Of a stretch of 64,000 bases of DNA, positions 11,437 through 24,390 are shown piece by piece. The position numbers and the translations under genes are program-made. Position 1 is the first letter of the stretch; every line of letters begins with the position of its first letter. Source of the stretch: Garcia nutans (Eukaryota > Streptophyta > Magnoliopsida > Malpighiales > Euphorbiaceae); the NCBI GenBank assembly GCA_947685225.1, contig CANTUV010000009.1, positions 5,518,001-5,582,000 of the forward strand, written 5' to 3'. A model generated the notes under the pieces. That model did no database searches. It worked only from the letters and a program-made list of their open reading frames with translations, and had not been told where the DNA came from.

Positions 11437-11890
11437 AATCTGCTCTCTTTCTCTCTAATAGGCCTATATAGTTTAATCAACACTACTAAGTGTCACACCT
11501 GTCGTCTTTTCATAAAGTTGTTGCTCCACATTATAGCAGAACTATAGTTGATGGCCTTAGTTAAATTATAATTACGTTAAGTACATACAGTATTACAAAA
11601 AATATATAAAAAATTATATGAATTGTTTATATATTATGTATTTAAAGTCATACAGCCAAATATGACTTCATAATGGTTAGATCTTTGTATGAATCACATA
11701 AAATTATGATTAGATAGGGTAAATATAATTATACAAAGTACGTGTAAAATTATAAAAGTAAATAAATTAATATATGAGAATATAATATTATATCCCCATT
11801 AAGAACAAAAAAAATATTTATATATATTCAAAATAATCTAGAGCTCACCACTAAATATGATCTTTCTTACTAAGGGCGACAACTTGTAAC

Positions 11891-12004
11891 CAGAGGCGGA
11901 ATTACACGGGGTTGGGTGATTCATGGACTCCCCTGCCCCTTTGATGCTTATATTTTAAAATTATTTTCAAATTTTCTATTATACTAAAATTATTTTAAAT
12001 TTAC

Positions 12005-12044
<40 letters not shown>

Positions 12045-12228
12045 TTATTCAAATTTTTTTTACATAATTTATAGAAACTAAAAGCAAAAATTAGTTATTG
12101 TATTACTTAAAAAAATTATTTTTATTTAAATTTTTTTAAATTTGTTCGCAATAAATTTATTTGTTGAATGTAATTTTTTTAACTTTAAAATTGTAACCCC
12201 TCTCAAATGAATCTTGATTCCATCAGTG
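11891..12228. mobile_element. hAT-type MITE, same family
   Basis: 338 bp. The left end CAGAGGCGGAATTACACGGG and the inverted right end CACTGATGGAATCAAGATTC are related to the 10972 element, and both share an internal GGGG...CATGGAC block. The flanks cttgtaac and tctataac agree at only 5 of 8 bases, so this is an old insertion. It contains an (AAT)13-like tract at about 12004-12043. Confidence 0.65.
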
Positions 12229-12565
12229 TCTATAACTATCCCCTTGTGCTACCATACTTGATTATCCATCTATCATATTTTGGATGGATGGACATCTAAA
12301 TATATGAGAATTTTTTTAAATAAAAATTAGTACATTTTATATCCATCCAAAAGTATGGTTGTGCATAATTTCGTTATCTGACCGAAACTGCCCATACTAA
12401 CGGTCGGTCTGTATTATTATCTCGGTCGGCGATGGATGAGAAATGCATGAATTCTCTCATATGCTCAGTCGGTCGGTTTGAGCTCTCAATTTACTAATGA
12501 ACTCATAACCGACCGACTGTTCTATATATATATATATATATATTATAATATACTAAATGGCATCG

Positions 12566-12678
12566 AACTCGCTGGGGTTAGTCCAGCGGGCCACCTGTTA
12601 TTACTCCTACGGGAGGGCAGGAGTTCAATCCTCAAAAAACGTATTTGTGAGGGTTGGGTTTTTTTTTTTTTTTTTTAA
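12566..12678 (+). mobile_element. tRNA-derived SINE with poly-T end
   Basis: 113-bp insert flanked by a perfect 16-bp TSD, ATACTAAATGGCATCG, at 12550-12565 and 12679-12694. It has an A-box-like GTTAGTCCAGCGG near its start and a B-box GAGTTCAATCCT at about 12621-12632, then a terminal T tract of about 19 nt, as in plant SINEs of the p-SINE1/Au kind. It is inserted in the hAT derivative, so it is younger than that element. The family cannot be named. Confidence 0.85.
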
Positions 12679-12732
12679 ATACTAAATGGCATCGTTTTCT
12701 CTTGAAGGAAACGATACCGTTTAAAATGTTTC

Positions 12733-13014
12733 TATAAATACCTTAAAGTGGGAACCCTAGATTTCCCACAACCACTTCAGAAATCATCTCCTTTATCCTC
12801 TCAAAATTTCTCTGCTTTTCTCAAAAATTTTATTGGCTTCTCCGATCTCTCTCTACTCTTCTCTCGATTTGTCTCTCCAATCTCTCATCAGTCATCTCTC
12901 CCTCTTCTCCGGTCTCTCATCGCTTATTATGTTAGATACTCAGAGACTCTAACTCCATCTCACTCTTAATCTCTCAATCCATCAATCAAACTAAATCACT
13001 TGTTTGACTCTCGG
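12733..13014 (+). promoter_or_regulatory. TATA box, leader and 5' splice donor inside the hAT derivative
   Basis: TATAAATA at 12733-12740 is followed by an AACCCTA motif, a CT-rich leader and a consensus donor CTCG|GTGAGTT at 13012-13020. A T-rich intron-like stretch follows. This is probably the 5' end of the parent transposase gene (inference). Confidence 0.45.
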
Positions 13015-13492
13015 TGAGTTCTCTAACCTTTTAAAGTTTATTATTTTTGTCTAATTTGGTTTTATTTTGTGCTTGTTGGGTTTTATATTAATTTGCAGAA
13101 ATATTTCATAGATTTTTCAACATATTGTATGTTTGAAATATTGTGTTTTTACATTTTTTTTTAATTTTAGTTCATATTTTCGCTATGTTTAAATCTGTTT
13201 GCAAGTTTGGTTTTGTTTTTATATAAATCTGTTTGTTTAAATCTATTTTGATTTTCAGATTTTGTTTTCATTTAGTATTTAGAAATTGTTAAGATTTTGT
13301 TTAAATTTATTTGATTTTGTTTTTTGTTGATTTTGTTCACCTGATCGAAGTTAAATTTGTGCGGGTTAATCGAAATTTCTTATAGCTCGGTTGACTTTGG
13401 ATGGAGATTTTTTGCACAATAGAGGGTTTGGTCGGTTTGAGAAATTTTCCAAAACCGACCGAACCCGACCCTTGCTCACCTCTATCCGAAGG

Positions 13493-15690
13493 CATGGGAA
13501 ATTGCAGCAAGAGAATATTCAAAATTTCTTTTTAATGAGAATCAATGCATTCTATTTCCATCAAGGAGGAGCATGGCAATTGCAACTTGCAACTAGACAA
13601 TATTCATGTTCATGTATATAAACCAGGCAAACAAATAGACGTTTATTAAGTATTAGCCGTTGGATATACATATTTAGTCAAATTATTTTGTTTAAAATGT
13701 AAAAACTCACCAATTATATGATTTGAAGATATCCATCATATGATTTAAAATATTTTTATTATCCTTGGTTGAAAAATGGCCAAATTAGTCAACTATCCAT
13801 TAATGTGATTATTTATTATATTATATTTTTAATTTTAAAATTATGTTTTTGAAAACATTAAAAATGAAAATTATAATTAAAAATTTTCATTTAGTAATTT
13901 TAAAAAAAAATTAATGTATATATAATATAATATATAATTTATGTTGTTTTTGATGAGAAATGAGGAAAAAATTTGATGGGTATTAAAATTACTAAAAAAA
14001 AGTTTGTATTCCTAAATAAATTTAATTGTAATAATGATAAATATAGTCGAATTCATAAGAAATTAACAACTTAATTAAGCTTTTTTAAAAAATCAAAATA
14101 AAGATAAAATGAAAATTAAATAAGGCAGTTTTATAATTGATGAGAATCAAAATTAAACTAAAGTTAAAAATCAAAAATTAAAATTAAATAATAGCAAAAA
14201 CAATTTAAGAAAAAGCCAATGGAATCAATTTCAGTTGAAGAAATAATTTCAATTTTAATTCATTATATTGATCCTTAATGCAAAAAATAATTCTTTCTAA
14301 ATTTTCAATAAATCAGATCTAGTTGTTAGAAATGCTCATAATATCCAATCCTTTCTTAGTTTTAAAGTAATTAAGAGATGTTCACTTATTAACTCTTAAT
14401 AATGAATAACTTTATAGGAACATCCTTTGAATTTAATTCATTAAAAAATTTAAGATTTAGAAGGATCTGATTCTAACTAACAAACTCAACTGTATGATTT
14501 ATTTAAGTTAGATTATATATTTTTTTCGTGTTACACCTAATTACCACAAAATTATCTAAATAAAAAGGATAATTATGGATTCAAGTATTTCGATTAGTAA
14601 TATATTGTTAAACTAAATGCATAATAGTTCGTATTGAACAACTAGCAAAACAATAATATAATTAAACATATAAAATATATAAATATTGAAATTTAAAGGA
14701 AGACAAGAGGAAATGTTTCAATCTCACAATCCTTTGGTGAATTGAGATCTCAATTATCCTTTAACTGATTGAAAAATTAGTTGTTCATAATTTGAATGAA
14801 AGACAACTCAAAATATATTAAAAGAAATCTGTAAAACAATACCTAAAGACTACTTACGGCTGCTGCATTTTGGTTCTATATATGTTCTCTCTACTAAGAA
14901 GAAATTCCTATTTAAACTCTAATTAGGAAAAAGATAAAAATAATTAAAAATCCAAAGTAGTAATAATCTCTCTCCCTAAATAGGAATAAAAGTCTAAAAA
15001 GATCTTCTGATATTCCTCCAAAAATCGCAGCATATCAATTTCCAAAAAGGTAGAAAATCCTAGTTGTAACAGTTATCCACTCTGCATTAGGTCTAGTCGA
15101 GTTAAGCCTTACCCAAAACTTATGCTCAAAGGCTTCGATTCTTGAATCATGCATAAATGCGCACATGATCATGCATCTACTTGTGCAAAATTCTACCTTT
15201 AAAACTCTATGGAGAGAAGTTTCAATAATGATGCGCACGACCACCTGCACACTCATGCAACTGCTAGTGCAAGTTTTTTGCCATCACTTGTTATTGCTTG
15301 ATTCTTCTTGCATTTTTCTAAAATTATTTATCAATAGCTCTTTTAAGTACTTTTCTCATTTTGCTTCTTTACATCCATACATGTACATGCTCAAATTCAG
15401 TTCCAAAAATAAATAAATTTTATGAATAAATTGCACATTATCAAATGAGAAAGAAAATCAAAGAGATGAGTAGAGGAATTTTCTTAAAATACAGAGTAAT
15501 TATCTTAGATGATGTATCTATTTTCATTCTTCATATATTGTCTTTTAAATTTCTCATACAAAATACTAGCTAAAAGTCACAATATAACTTCTAGAGTAAG
15601 TTTTATCACTACAACCCACAAATAATAAGCTAACACATGTCAAAATAGCACCTGTAAATATATAAAATATTAAATTATAAAAGAATAATA
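13493..15690. other. AT-rich stretch; right part may be LTR remnant
   Basis: No gene recognised. About 15,400-15,690 could be the 3' LTR of the minus-strand copia remnant seen at 24.6-24.7 kb, separated from it by the MULE (inference from position only). Confidence 0.4.
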
Positions 15691-15699
15691 TTAATTTTA

Positions 15700-15890
15700 G
15701 GCTAAATAATTATGAAGTCTTTGAAATTTTACATATTATATTAGCTAGTTCATGTATTTTCAGTATCTAATTTTTACATTAATGTATTTTTCTTTATTAA
15801 ATTACTCAGTCCTTCCCTATAAAATTTCATCCCACCACTGTTACTTAATTATTTTAACATTGTCAAATAAGTAAAATATTTATGAAAATA
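15700..15890 (+). repeat. MULE left terminal inverted repeat
   Basis: Pairs with 24391-24581 in inverse orientation at roughly 75-80 percent by eye. Shared blocks include TCTAATTTTTACAT and ATCCCACCACTGT. Confidence 0.88.
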
Positions 15891-16005
15891 TGAAAATACC
15901 CCTTACTGTGATTAATTACTTAATGTTTTCTTCATTTCTTTTCAATTCAGAATTGAATCCTAACATAGAAGAAATTTACTTTCTAGGGTTCTTGCAAGGT
16001 GAGAG

Positions 16006-18969
16006 ATGTCATTGTCTAGTTGGAATAGAAGTGGTGGGGGTGCTCAAATGTACAAGAACAAGTTATTTGGTCGCTCAAAGAGATGTGAAGTGTGAATTTC
16101 AGAGAGCATAAAGAATCCTTATAGGTTGTACTATGCTTGTAGAGATAATGTCTGCTGATCATTTTTTAATTAGTGCCAAACTATATCTCCAACAATTTCT
16201 TGTAGCCAAAGTATCGAAACTGTCGATTTTGGAATGATAAAAATATAATACCCTTATACCCTATAAACATATAATGCACACACTCCCAGTATATAAAATA
16301 CGTATAAACGGTATAAAAATACCACAATCCAGTTTAATAAAAACTTTCCCTTATTATTTAAAACATTTGTATTTATGCATATATGTATATTAGAATATAT
16401 GATACCTCACATTACTCCATTATTTAAAACACTCATTATAATTTACTGTATATATACTCCCAAAACATAATATACATATACTCCCAAAACATAATATAAT
16501 TTACATAATGTCAAAATATACTATAAAATAAAATATGTACATGCTGGCAAAGTGACACTGATCTTACTGTAGCACAAACAATTCAAGCTTAATCAACAAA
16601 AGCCTAGACCTAATCTGGCATAATGGAACTCTCCTGCTCTACTGGATCACCCTTGTCATTTGCGTGATGAATTATAATCGTGCTAAGCCAAAGTTTAGTG
16701 GTACAAACTTTGATAATAATAATATTTAAATACAATGCCAATGTAGAATGTTCATATGCTATGTCATCACATGATATTCAAGATCACTTTTGGATATATA
16801 CTTTTATCACTTGATAATTCACACAAACACAAACACAAATATGGGCCCAAACAATTAATACATCATTCAATTCTCAGAGTTACCATTTTAGTCCATAATG
16901 ACACCATGTGTTTAGCCCCGAAGGCAAAATATCAATGTATTAGTCCAACTAGGCCTGGGCTTACAACCTGATCTTTTCGCCCAGTCCAGCTTCAATGACT
17001 TATTTCTGAGGTTTACGATCCAGTCTTTGTACCTTAAAAATATTTTCACAGTGACGTCAAGCGTCTACTCCCATAAGCAAATATAGGCATGCCGCCAAAT
17101 ACAAAACTCTGAAAATTGAATAACATACTAGACACACAATTATTTCATATTTTCATTATCAATCTCTTTCTCATTTTCTCATGATCAAGTTAGGCACATT
17201 GTCTCATTTATCACATTCATATCAATGTTATTTCTTTTCAACATTTCATCCTCATCATATGATATTTTATAATGAAACCACATTACTCAAACATTTTGAG
17301 TCATTTTCACATATTTCACATTCTCTTCAATCTAACCATTAACAATGGCTTTTCATAATGTATAATAATGCATACATAGCAATTCACATGTTTTAACATC
17401 ATGTTCATGAATACATAATGTATCAAGTAGCTTAACACATTTTTCATCCAAAATGTGTTAGGCTAAATGTAATGCAATCGCATTTCATTTATCAAGAGTT
17501 TGTATATACCTTAGAAAACACTCCAGAACAAGCTTTAAAACTTCCTCTAACATTCTCTTCCAAGTTGCCATTCAACACTAGGGTTGGGCAAACTACTCTC
17601 TCTCAATGTCTATACCAAATGTGATCATAAACAACTATTTAATATCACATTCTAAGGTATTCTCAACATCAAATCATTTAAATAGGAATTATAAATGAAA
17701 AAAAAGAAAAGAGTTATTTTCAAGTGATACGCCCAATAACACGGGCGTGTTATTGACCGTGTCACCTAACCCAATCACATAGAAGCTTTGACATGTCCAA
17801 TAACATGGGCATGTTACTGCCCGTGTCATTCATTCCACCTCACAAAACATTTGACATGCCCAACAATACGGGCGTGTTCATAGCCGTGCCAATTATTTTT
17901 CCTACAGAAGCTACGACACGCTCAGGGACATAGTTATGTTAATGATCGTGTGATCAATGTGAAACTCAACACCATTGGCACACCTAATGATATGGCTGTG
18001 TCACTGGTCGTGTCAGGTAAAATATGCATTTCAAACTCTCAACCATATAAACACAATCATTCCAAACTCAATAATACAACACCCTAAATCATCATCTTAG
18101 TTTATATCCATAATTCTTCCACAAATTTAATATTTATATAACTCCAACATATCATAACTATCATCTTATTCAATCAATCATCCCTTTCTCTCATAACATA
18201 TTCAAAGAAGAAGAAATAAAAGAAATCTCTTCTCTTTCAATCCAACCTTAAAAATCATCATTAGCTACTTACAACATCTTCATACATATTCAAATAAGCC
18301 ATCAAAATATACTAATACAAAATTTCCAAAATTCAAATATCATGTTCTTCCATAGAATTCCAAAGAAACTTGCAAAATGATAAAGGAGCTTACCAATTGA
18401 TGAAGAATCCTCAAAATCTTCACTTGAATCCTTGAAATCCCTTGTAAAATTGGTGTATGGAAGAAGATCAAACTCTCCCTTACTCTCTCTCTCTAACTCA
18501 CAGCAAAAAGAAGCAAAAGAAGAAGAAGAAAATATCTTCTCTTTCCATTCTTATCTATATATATATATTAATTATTCTTTTATATGTGTTGTATATGTTT
18601 GGTATATGTATATGTTATATTTACTTTAAATATATTTTAAATATACATTTTACTTAAAATCCTTTCATTTCATTTAAATTATTTATTTAATGTATCTAAA
18701 TTTAATTTATTTTATTTAATATTCAAATATTAGGGGTATTACAAAAAAATCGACAAAGTAGAAATGAAGTTATTATGGTTGGATTGACAGATGAATTGTC
18801 CAATTTGAGGATTGCAGTGAGAGAAGAATTATTAAATCTAATTACATAAAATAGGAAGCTACAACAGAAGGTCATTGGTTTCGAAGTGGGGATGGCCTAT
18901 ATGAAAATATTAGTTTTCCTTTTATCTATGTTCACAGCTGTAATGGTGGGTTTTTTTTTGTGTTTTTAA
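16006..18969 (+). pseudogene. GRF-type zinc-finger / coiled-coil / membrane-anchor gene, broken
   Basis: From ATG at 16006 one frame reads MSLSSWNRSGGG, then KRCEV, a stop where the second Cys region should be, then KNPYRLYYACRDNVC, a stop, and SFFN followed by a stop and Cys. The NPxRLYYAC...C-x-FF pattern is the GRF zinc finger, a predicted nucleic-acid-binding fold. After the inserted solo LTR the gene resumes near 18765 with LTDELSNLRIAVREELLNL (coiled coil) and, past one stop, a hydrophobic helix (ILVFLLSMFTAVMVGFF) before TAA. This GRF + coiled coil + C-terminal membrane segment layout is that of plant At4g04775-like proteins, whose function is unknown. It lies next to the MULE's left TIR, transcribed inward and opposite to the transposase. 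Stops are consistent with decay. Confidence 0.72.
16244..18743 (-). mobile_element. Solo LTR, 2.5 kb, nested in the MULE
   Basis: 2,500 bp between 5-bp flanks aaaaa. The right end read inwards is TGTAATACCCC and the left end is TATAATACCC (the G of TG apparently mutated). It contains repeated GC-rich palindromic motifs such as ACGGGCGTGTTATTGACCGT at about 17740-18010, resembling those seen in LTRs of Ty3/gypsy chromovirus-type elements. There is no coding region. It splits the GRF-zinc-finger frame. The A-rich TSD is weak evidence, but the inverted termini and the resumed host frame support the call. Confidence 0.68.
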
Positions 18970-20550
18970 TTGTGAAAGAATATATAGAGTTAGTGTAGGA
19001 GTAAATGGAGTAGATGGTGGCATATGAGACATTATAATGTCATGTTCCTTATAGGCTTTTTGCCTTTTTATGCATAAAATTTTTGTGTAATATATTTTGA
19101 CTTGTTGAGCTTACAATATTTTACTGGAAGTGGAGTTTTGGCTGTTGCTAATCATAATGGTTATAAAGAAGGCTATAATTCAGACAATATTTATGAGTAT
19201 TTTAAGCTCTAATAAAGATTAGATTAATCAATTAATATGTGTTTCAATTATACAATATAGTTATTTCAAAAATGTATGTGAAAGATCAAACTTTCTTTTC
19301 CTTTTGCTAGTTGAGTATTAGTTTATTATTTTAGTCTTCAATGTAATCTATATAAATAGATTCTTAGTGCTACAAAATTTCACATTATGTGTGCCTATAG
19401 CTTCTTAATTTTTTCTTTTAAATTTAGGTAAGCTATTTTATCTCTAATTTTTTTCAATATTGGAGAGGAGACAATAATAATATCAAACCAAAAGTTGAAG
19501 TTGCTTTGCCTATGGGTCAGGTCTAGTAGGCCTTTTGATGAAAATGAAATTACTTGCTAAATACCCTTATTTGTAATTCATTGGAAATCTTATCTTGAAT
19601 ACATTTGCTTTGTCGAAGATAAGATTCCCTCATGAATATTTTACTTTTATTTTAATTTTCTACCTTTTCCTATCAAACATCTCATGAATATTAGAAAATC
19701 GTATTGGTTATATGATTATTAGTAATCAATACAAATCTTTTTTTGAATTTTGTACTAGAAAATGACTTTGTAAATATAACAAAAATAATAAATTTCAAAA
19801 ACAATAATCAACGAGCAGAGAAATGCAAGACTTGCTCTATTTAGCAATGTCCTGCTTTGACATATACTAGTTAATAATATGCATGCCATGTTCTCTCCTA
19901 TTGCATAAAAAAAAGTAGATTTATCAGACTTTTACAAATTCAATTTAACATGTATATTATTTAATTTCAACAACTCTAAAACATCAGTATCCCACTCGAT
20001 TAGTTTTGTGCAATAGGCCTTTTATGAATTTGGGCCTTTTCGCTGATAATATTTTTCACTTTGTGGTCTAATTAAACAAGATAAATCAATAAGCATGTAG
20101 TGAACAAGCCTCTCATGAACTACTCAATCTTAGCTCAATAAACATAGACTGATAGCATTTGTTGGGTTAGTAAAATAGAAAGGGAAAAATGGCAAATTTA
20201 AAAAAAAAAGACTGAGTAGTAGAGCTGAAAGTTGGTATTTCTTTTCATATATATCAAAAAGTGAGAGTTGAGTACAAGTTGATAAAAAAGTTGTGCTTTC
20301 CAAAAAAAATTGCTCACTATCTGCCTATTTGCTCTTATGTCCCAAAAAAATTTGTCAGTATCTGTATGATTTATATCCCCGTATATACCACTGTCCCATA
20401 TAAATATCTACCAAAAAATCTTATAGTATCAAAGAACTAAACAAATATGTTATGCATTGGCCTACACACAATAAATTTTATATGGTTTAGTGTTAACAGG
20501 CTGTGGTCCAAAAAATTCAAAAGTAGTGGTGGCACATGATAACTAAGCAT
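18970..20550. other. MULE interior, non-coding
   Basis: AT-rich spacer between the GRF gene's stop and the convergent 3' end of the transposase gene. No feature recognised. Confidence 0.5.
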
Positions 20551-23331
20551 TTATAGATCTGTTAGACCTACCACCACCTCTGGATCCCCTTTAAACTCAT
20601 CCCCTTCCTTGAAACCATTTGCACCTCCTCTTCTTGCTGAAAACTTGTCCCTACTATTCATAGTTATTTCACCATAAGATGATTTGCTGAATCTTGTTCT
20701 TGCTGGTGTTGGTGTATGTGGCTGAGAGTTTGAAGTGGATCCAAGACAAGGTTGATTAAAGCTTGGTCTTGTTCCTCTACCTTTGCCTCCATTTGAGCCT
20801 TGGTTAGTCTGATGTTCTCTATCTCCTACAGAAGCATCAGTTGTTCTAAGTGCTTACAAAATTTAAGTTAACATTAGTTTCATTCAATGCATTGCAATTG
20901 ATTATTACATCTAAGTTTAATCTATATATGTTTACCCTTTGGTCATTTACTGCATGTGGACATGTTCTTCTTTTATGTCCTAATTGTTTGCAGTTGAGAT
21001 ATCTAACAGTACAAGATCTCTTCCTTATTGATGATGTAGACTCCTCTCTCTCTTGTCTTCTCCTTGCCTTTTTAGGTCTACTAGGAAGCCTCTTCAATGG
21101 TGGAGGTAATATGATGCCATGTTTCTCATTTTTTGCATATATGTCTGGGACTAGATGAATTATGCCATTATATGCTCTCATGTATGTTGCAATGGTATAG
21201 TAATCATCCACAAAGTCCTCACCTTTTGCCTTTTATATCCAATGCATAATACAACATATTTGCATGGAGTGCCAGATATCTCCTACTACTTGTAGCTGCA
21301 AATATGATTGCATAAGTTGACATCAAACCTTGCTTTGCCATCCTTGACCTCAAATTCATCATTTATCCCTGGCAACAATCTGCAGTGTCTATATGCTTTG
21401 ATCACATCATTCACCATTAATTTTGCAGTTGGAACCAACTTGCCCTCCATTTGCCTCCCTTTCCCATGTCTTTTGTTGAATCTCACCATACACTTCACCC
21501 TAAATGCATTCAACATTTTAACAATATGCATAGACCTTTGTTTCAAAAGCCAATAATTAAAGGTTTCTATCATGTTGTTGGTGATGTGCTATGATTTTGA
21601 ATAGTAGGAGTATGGGTGCTTGCTCCATTGATTCAATGGGATCTCCATTAACTAGTTGTATAGCCTTGATTCATGTTTTGCCTTCAATTCTCTCATAAAC
21701 TTCCATAACTCAAACCCATTTTGTGCCTTAGCAGCACCCCAAAAGTCCTTCAAAAATTATGAAAATCTCAATTTTGTGAGGTCGAAATGAAATCATTCCT
21801 AAAATATTTATTTCAAGTTAACTTATCATACCTTGTGTCGATTAGACATGAAGGTGAACTTCTTTTCACCCTTGCCAATATCTATACACTATTTCAGGTA
21901 GTCAAGAAAAAGTGTCTATATACTATAGCTCTCATTCTCACAAATAACAATTATTAGTGGGAAAATCCCTTTGTTTCACTCCATAACAACTATTGAAAGT
22001 AAACATCCATCATAAGGACCTTTAAGATGACACCCATCAACATTAATAAATGGTCTCAATCCATGAAGAAACCCATCCCTTAATGCCTCAAAGCATATGA
22101 ACATATTCTAGAATTGGGGTGGCTCATTGAAGTTATGCCCCTCTTGATATTCAAGCTTTATAAAGGTTCCATGATTTGTGGTTTGCATTTTTGATATCCT
22201 TTTCAAAAATTTCCTAAAAGAATCACTAAGTGCAATACAATTATCTTCCCAACCAAGAGCCCTGTCTCTATATAATTGCCATATTGGCACATCAAGTTCC
22301 CATTTTTTTGTTAGCTCATTTTGAATTATCTCGTAACTTATGTTTGGATCACCCTCCAACAATTTATACAACTTATTAGTGACCCATCTTGTCCTAGCAT
22401 TTGGGTTCTTGTTACTTATTGGCCTAATGCATGTGTGCTCACCTCTAATTTTCTTCACTTCGATAGTTCTCTTTTCAAGCAACACCGAAGTATGTATCCT
22501 CCATTCACATCCATCACCTGTAAATTCTATTGTCACTCTCACACTGTCATTCTTTAGTCTATTAAGTAAAAAACCAATATTAATTGAGTAGTCTGTTAAA
22601 GCTCTTCTGAAAACATGTACATTATCAAACACTTGCCCCACTTCAAAAATAATTTGGCCATCCCCTGGATCCATAAATGGTTTTTCATACATGCTGGTAA
22701 AGGGATCCTTCATCTTCCTCCTCTTTTGCCTTTTTGCATTAGTTTCTTCTTCATCCATTGATGAATTTATGTTAAGTTCATTATCTGCTATATCACTCAG
22801 ATCTCCATCTTCATCTTGTGTATCCTCAGTCCAAATGTATATCTTTTTTCCCTCCTCACTTACACCATCATCTTTAGCTACAAGTGCAACATCTACAGCT
22901 GAATCACTAGTCTAAAAAACTCCAACATCCTTAATCGCATGGTTCATCCCAATTTCTTCATAATTGTCAGTTAAAAAGTACTCATCTTTTGAATCATTAG
23001 AACCATCTTCATCAACAACATGACCTGTGCTGTTATTGCATTCTGTCTCAACTTCTACAACAGATGTTGGTTGCTCATGTATTGCTTCTGATGTTATTTT
23101 CCATGCCCTTCTTCCTCTAAATCCACCAATTGTGGCAGGCCTCCCCCTTTTTCTTTGCAACAAAAGCTCAAACATATTATCAATAAACACATCCCTGCCA
23201 AAGATAAATCCATATGTGGCAGATCTTGGGTCATTTGGTGGTTGTTCAACCTCAACATTGCCTTGTAGTTGAGTTGAAGGACAATAAGGACTAAGATCAT
23301 CACCTACACATGTTGGACTATCGTTGCTCAT
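20551..23331 (-). pseudogene. MuDR-type MULE transposase, broken
   Basis: ATG at 23329-23331. Order: acidic N-terminal region; a TAG at 22912; the MuDR N-terminal/DNA-binding region (about 22758-22108; IIFEVGQVFDNVHVFRRAL, GEHTC); a second stop near 22108; the MULE catalytic domain with VDGCHLKGPYDG at about 22030 (first catalytic Asp kept) and FMSNRHK at about 21850, where the second Asp of the usual SDR is Asn; then a deletion. Next come FWGAAKAQNGFE, a degenerate SWIM region near 21290, a CCHC-like knuckle with its first Cys changed (RYLNCKQLGHKRRTC), and, after an apparent intron (about 20854-20937), a basic Gly/Ser-rich tail ending with TAA at 20551-20553. It would have catalysed MULE excision and insertion in the nucleus; with several stops and a lost catalytic residue it cannot now. 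Confidence 0.9.
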
Positions 23332-23965
23332 TGTATTTAACTTCCAATTTGGCTCAATTCCAACATAAAAAATTTGTAAAAAATGAGTTGCTTAACTATC
23401 ATTGTATTTAATTTCCAATAAGAAACAAACACCAATAAGATTTCACAGCACTATACTGATTGCTCATTAGCTAGATTCCTAATTTACCACTTATATTGAT
23501 GTTCTCCCATACTTGCATAAAGATTTATACCCCTAATATTGATAGAAGAAAATTTGTATAACCATAAGATACAACTGATTTTGCATTATTATCATTTTGT
23601 CATCAACAAAAAGATGATATTGTTATTAAGAAAAGCAATGCCAAAAAAAATAATATATGTGATTGCTTGTACCATATTTATCTTCTCAATTATGTGATAA
23701 TGGGCTACGTTCAATCAATTTTTTAATTTCTAAATTTTAAGAAGTCTTAAAATTCAGTAATTATTATATTGAACTCTGGTTTTTGATCAATAGTTTCTAT
23801 GCTATTTCGATGCACCAAAAAACCATAAAGAATCTAATATTTGAAAAAAAAGAAGTTATATTTCTAAATTGCAAGTTCTTGTGATATTGAACAACTGTGC
23901 AAAATAATAGTATTATTATTATGAATGATATAGAACAACATTGAGTTGTAGAATTTGGCAATTGT

Positions 23966-24045
23966 AACTAAAGCTTTTTCCTTGGTTTGTCAATCCATAC
24001 AAGACAACTAAAGCTTTTTCCTTGGTTTTTCAATCCATACAAGAC
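23966..24045. repeat. 40-bp tandem duplication in the MULE
   Basis: Two adjacent 40-bp copies (23966-24005 and 24006-24045) that differ at one position, upstream of the transposase start. Confidence 0.9.
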
Positions 24046-24390
24046 AATGGTTTCATCAAGGATTTTGTCATTGTAATTGTAATATCTGCAAATATATCCT
24101 AACCACAATGGAATTTGTATAAACAATCACATACCTTGCCAATATAGATGACCACACTGTCATCTCCTTCTTACCTTTATGTGAAACATTTTATCAAACA
24201 TTTAGTGAGCATTGATATTGCTTTAATCTTTTGCTTACAGATGAATTTGTATGAACACTTAGTGAATCGATGAAGTTGTTACTATATTGTCATACTGTTA
24301 TCAACGCTTTTAGTGAGCATTGATCAAAAAAAGTTGTTATGATATTATCGTATTGTCTCTTTTAATTTCATCTGCGAATCTTCAAAGATG

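Larger units (their letters stand above)
12354..13484. mobile_element. Degenerate hAT derivative with promoter/leader/intron remains
   Basis: 1,131 bp. The ends TATGGTTGTGCATAATTTCG and (inverted) TAGAGGTGAGCAAGGGTCGG resemble the TAGGGxTGxGCA termini of one plant hAT group. The flanks tccaaaag and tccgaagg match at 6 of 8. Several GGTCGGT/ACCGACC motifs occur near both ends. The interior has a TATA box, leader and splice donor but no transposase, so it is read as an internally deleted copy. Boundaries are less certain than for the other elements. Confidence 0.6.
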
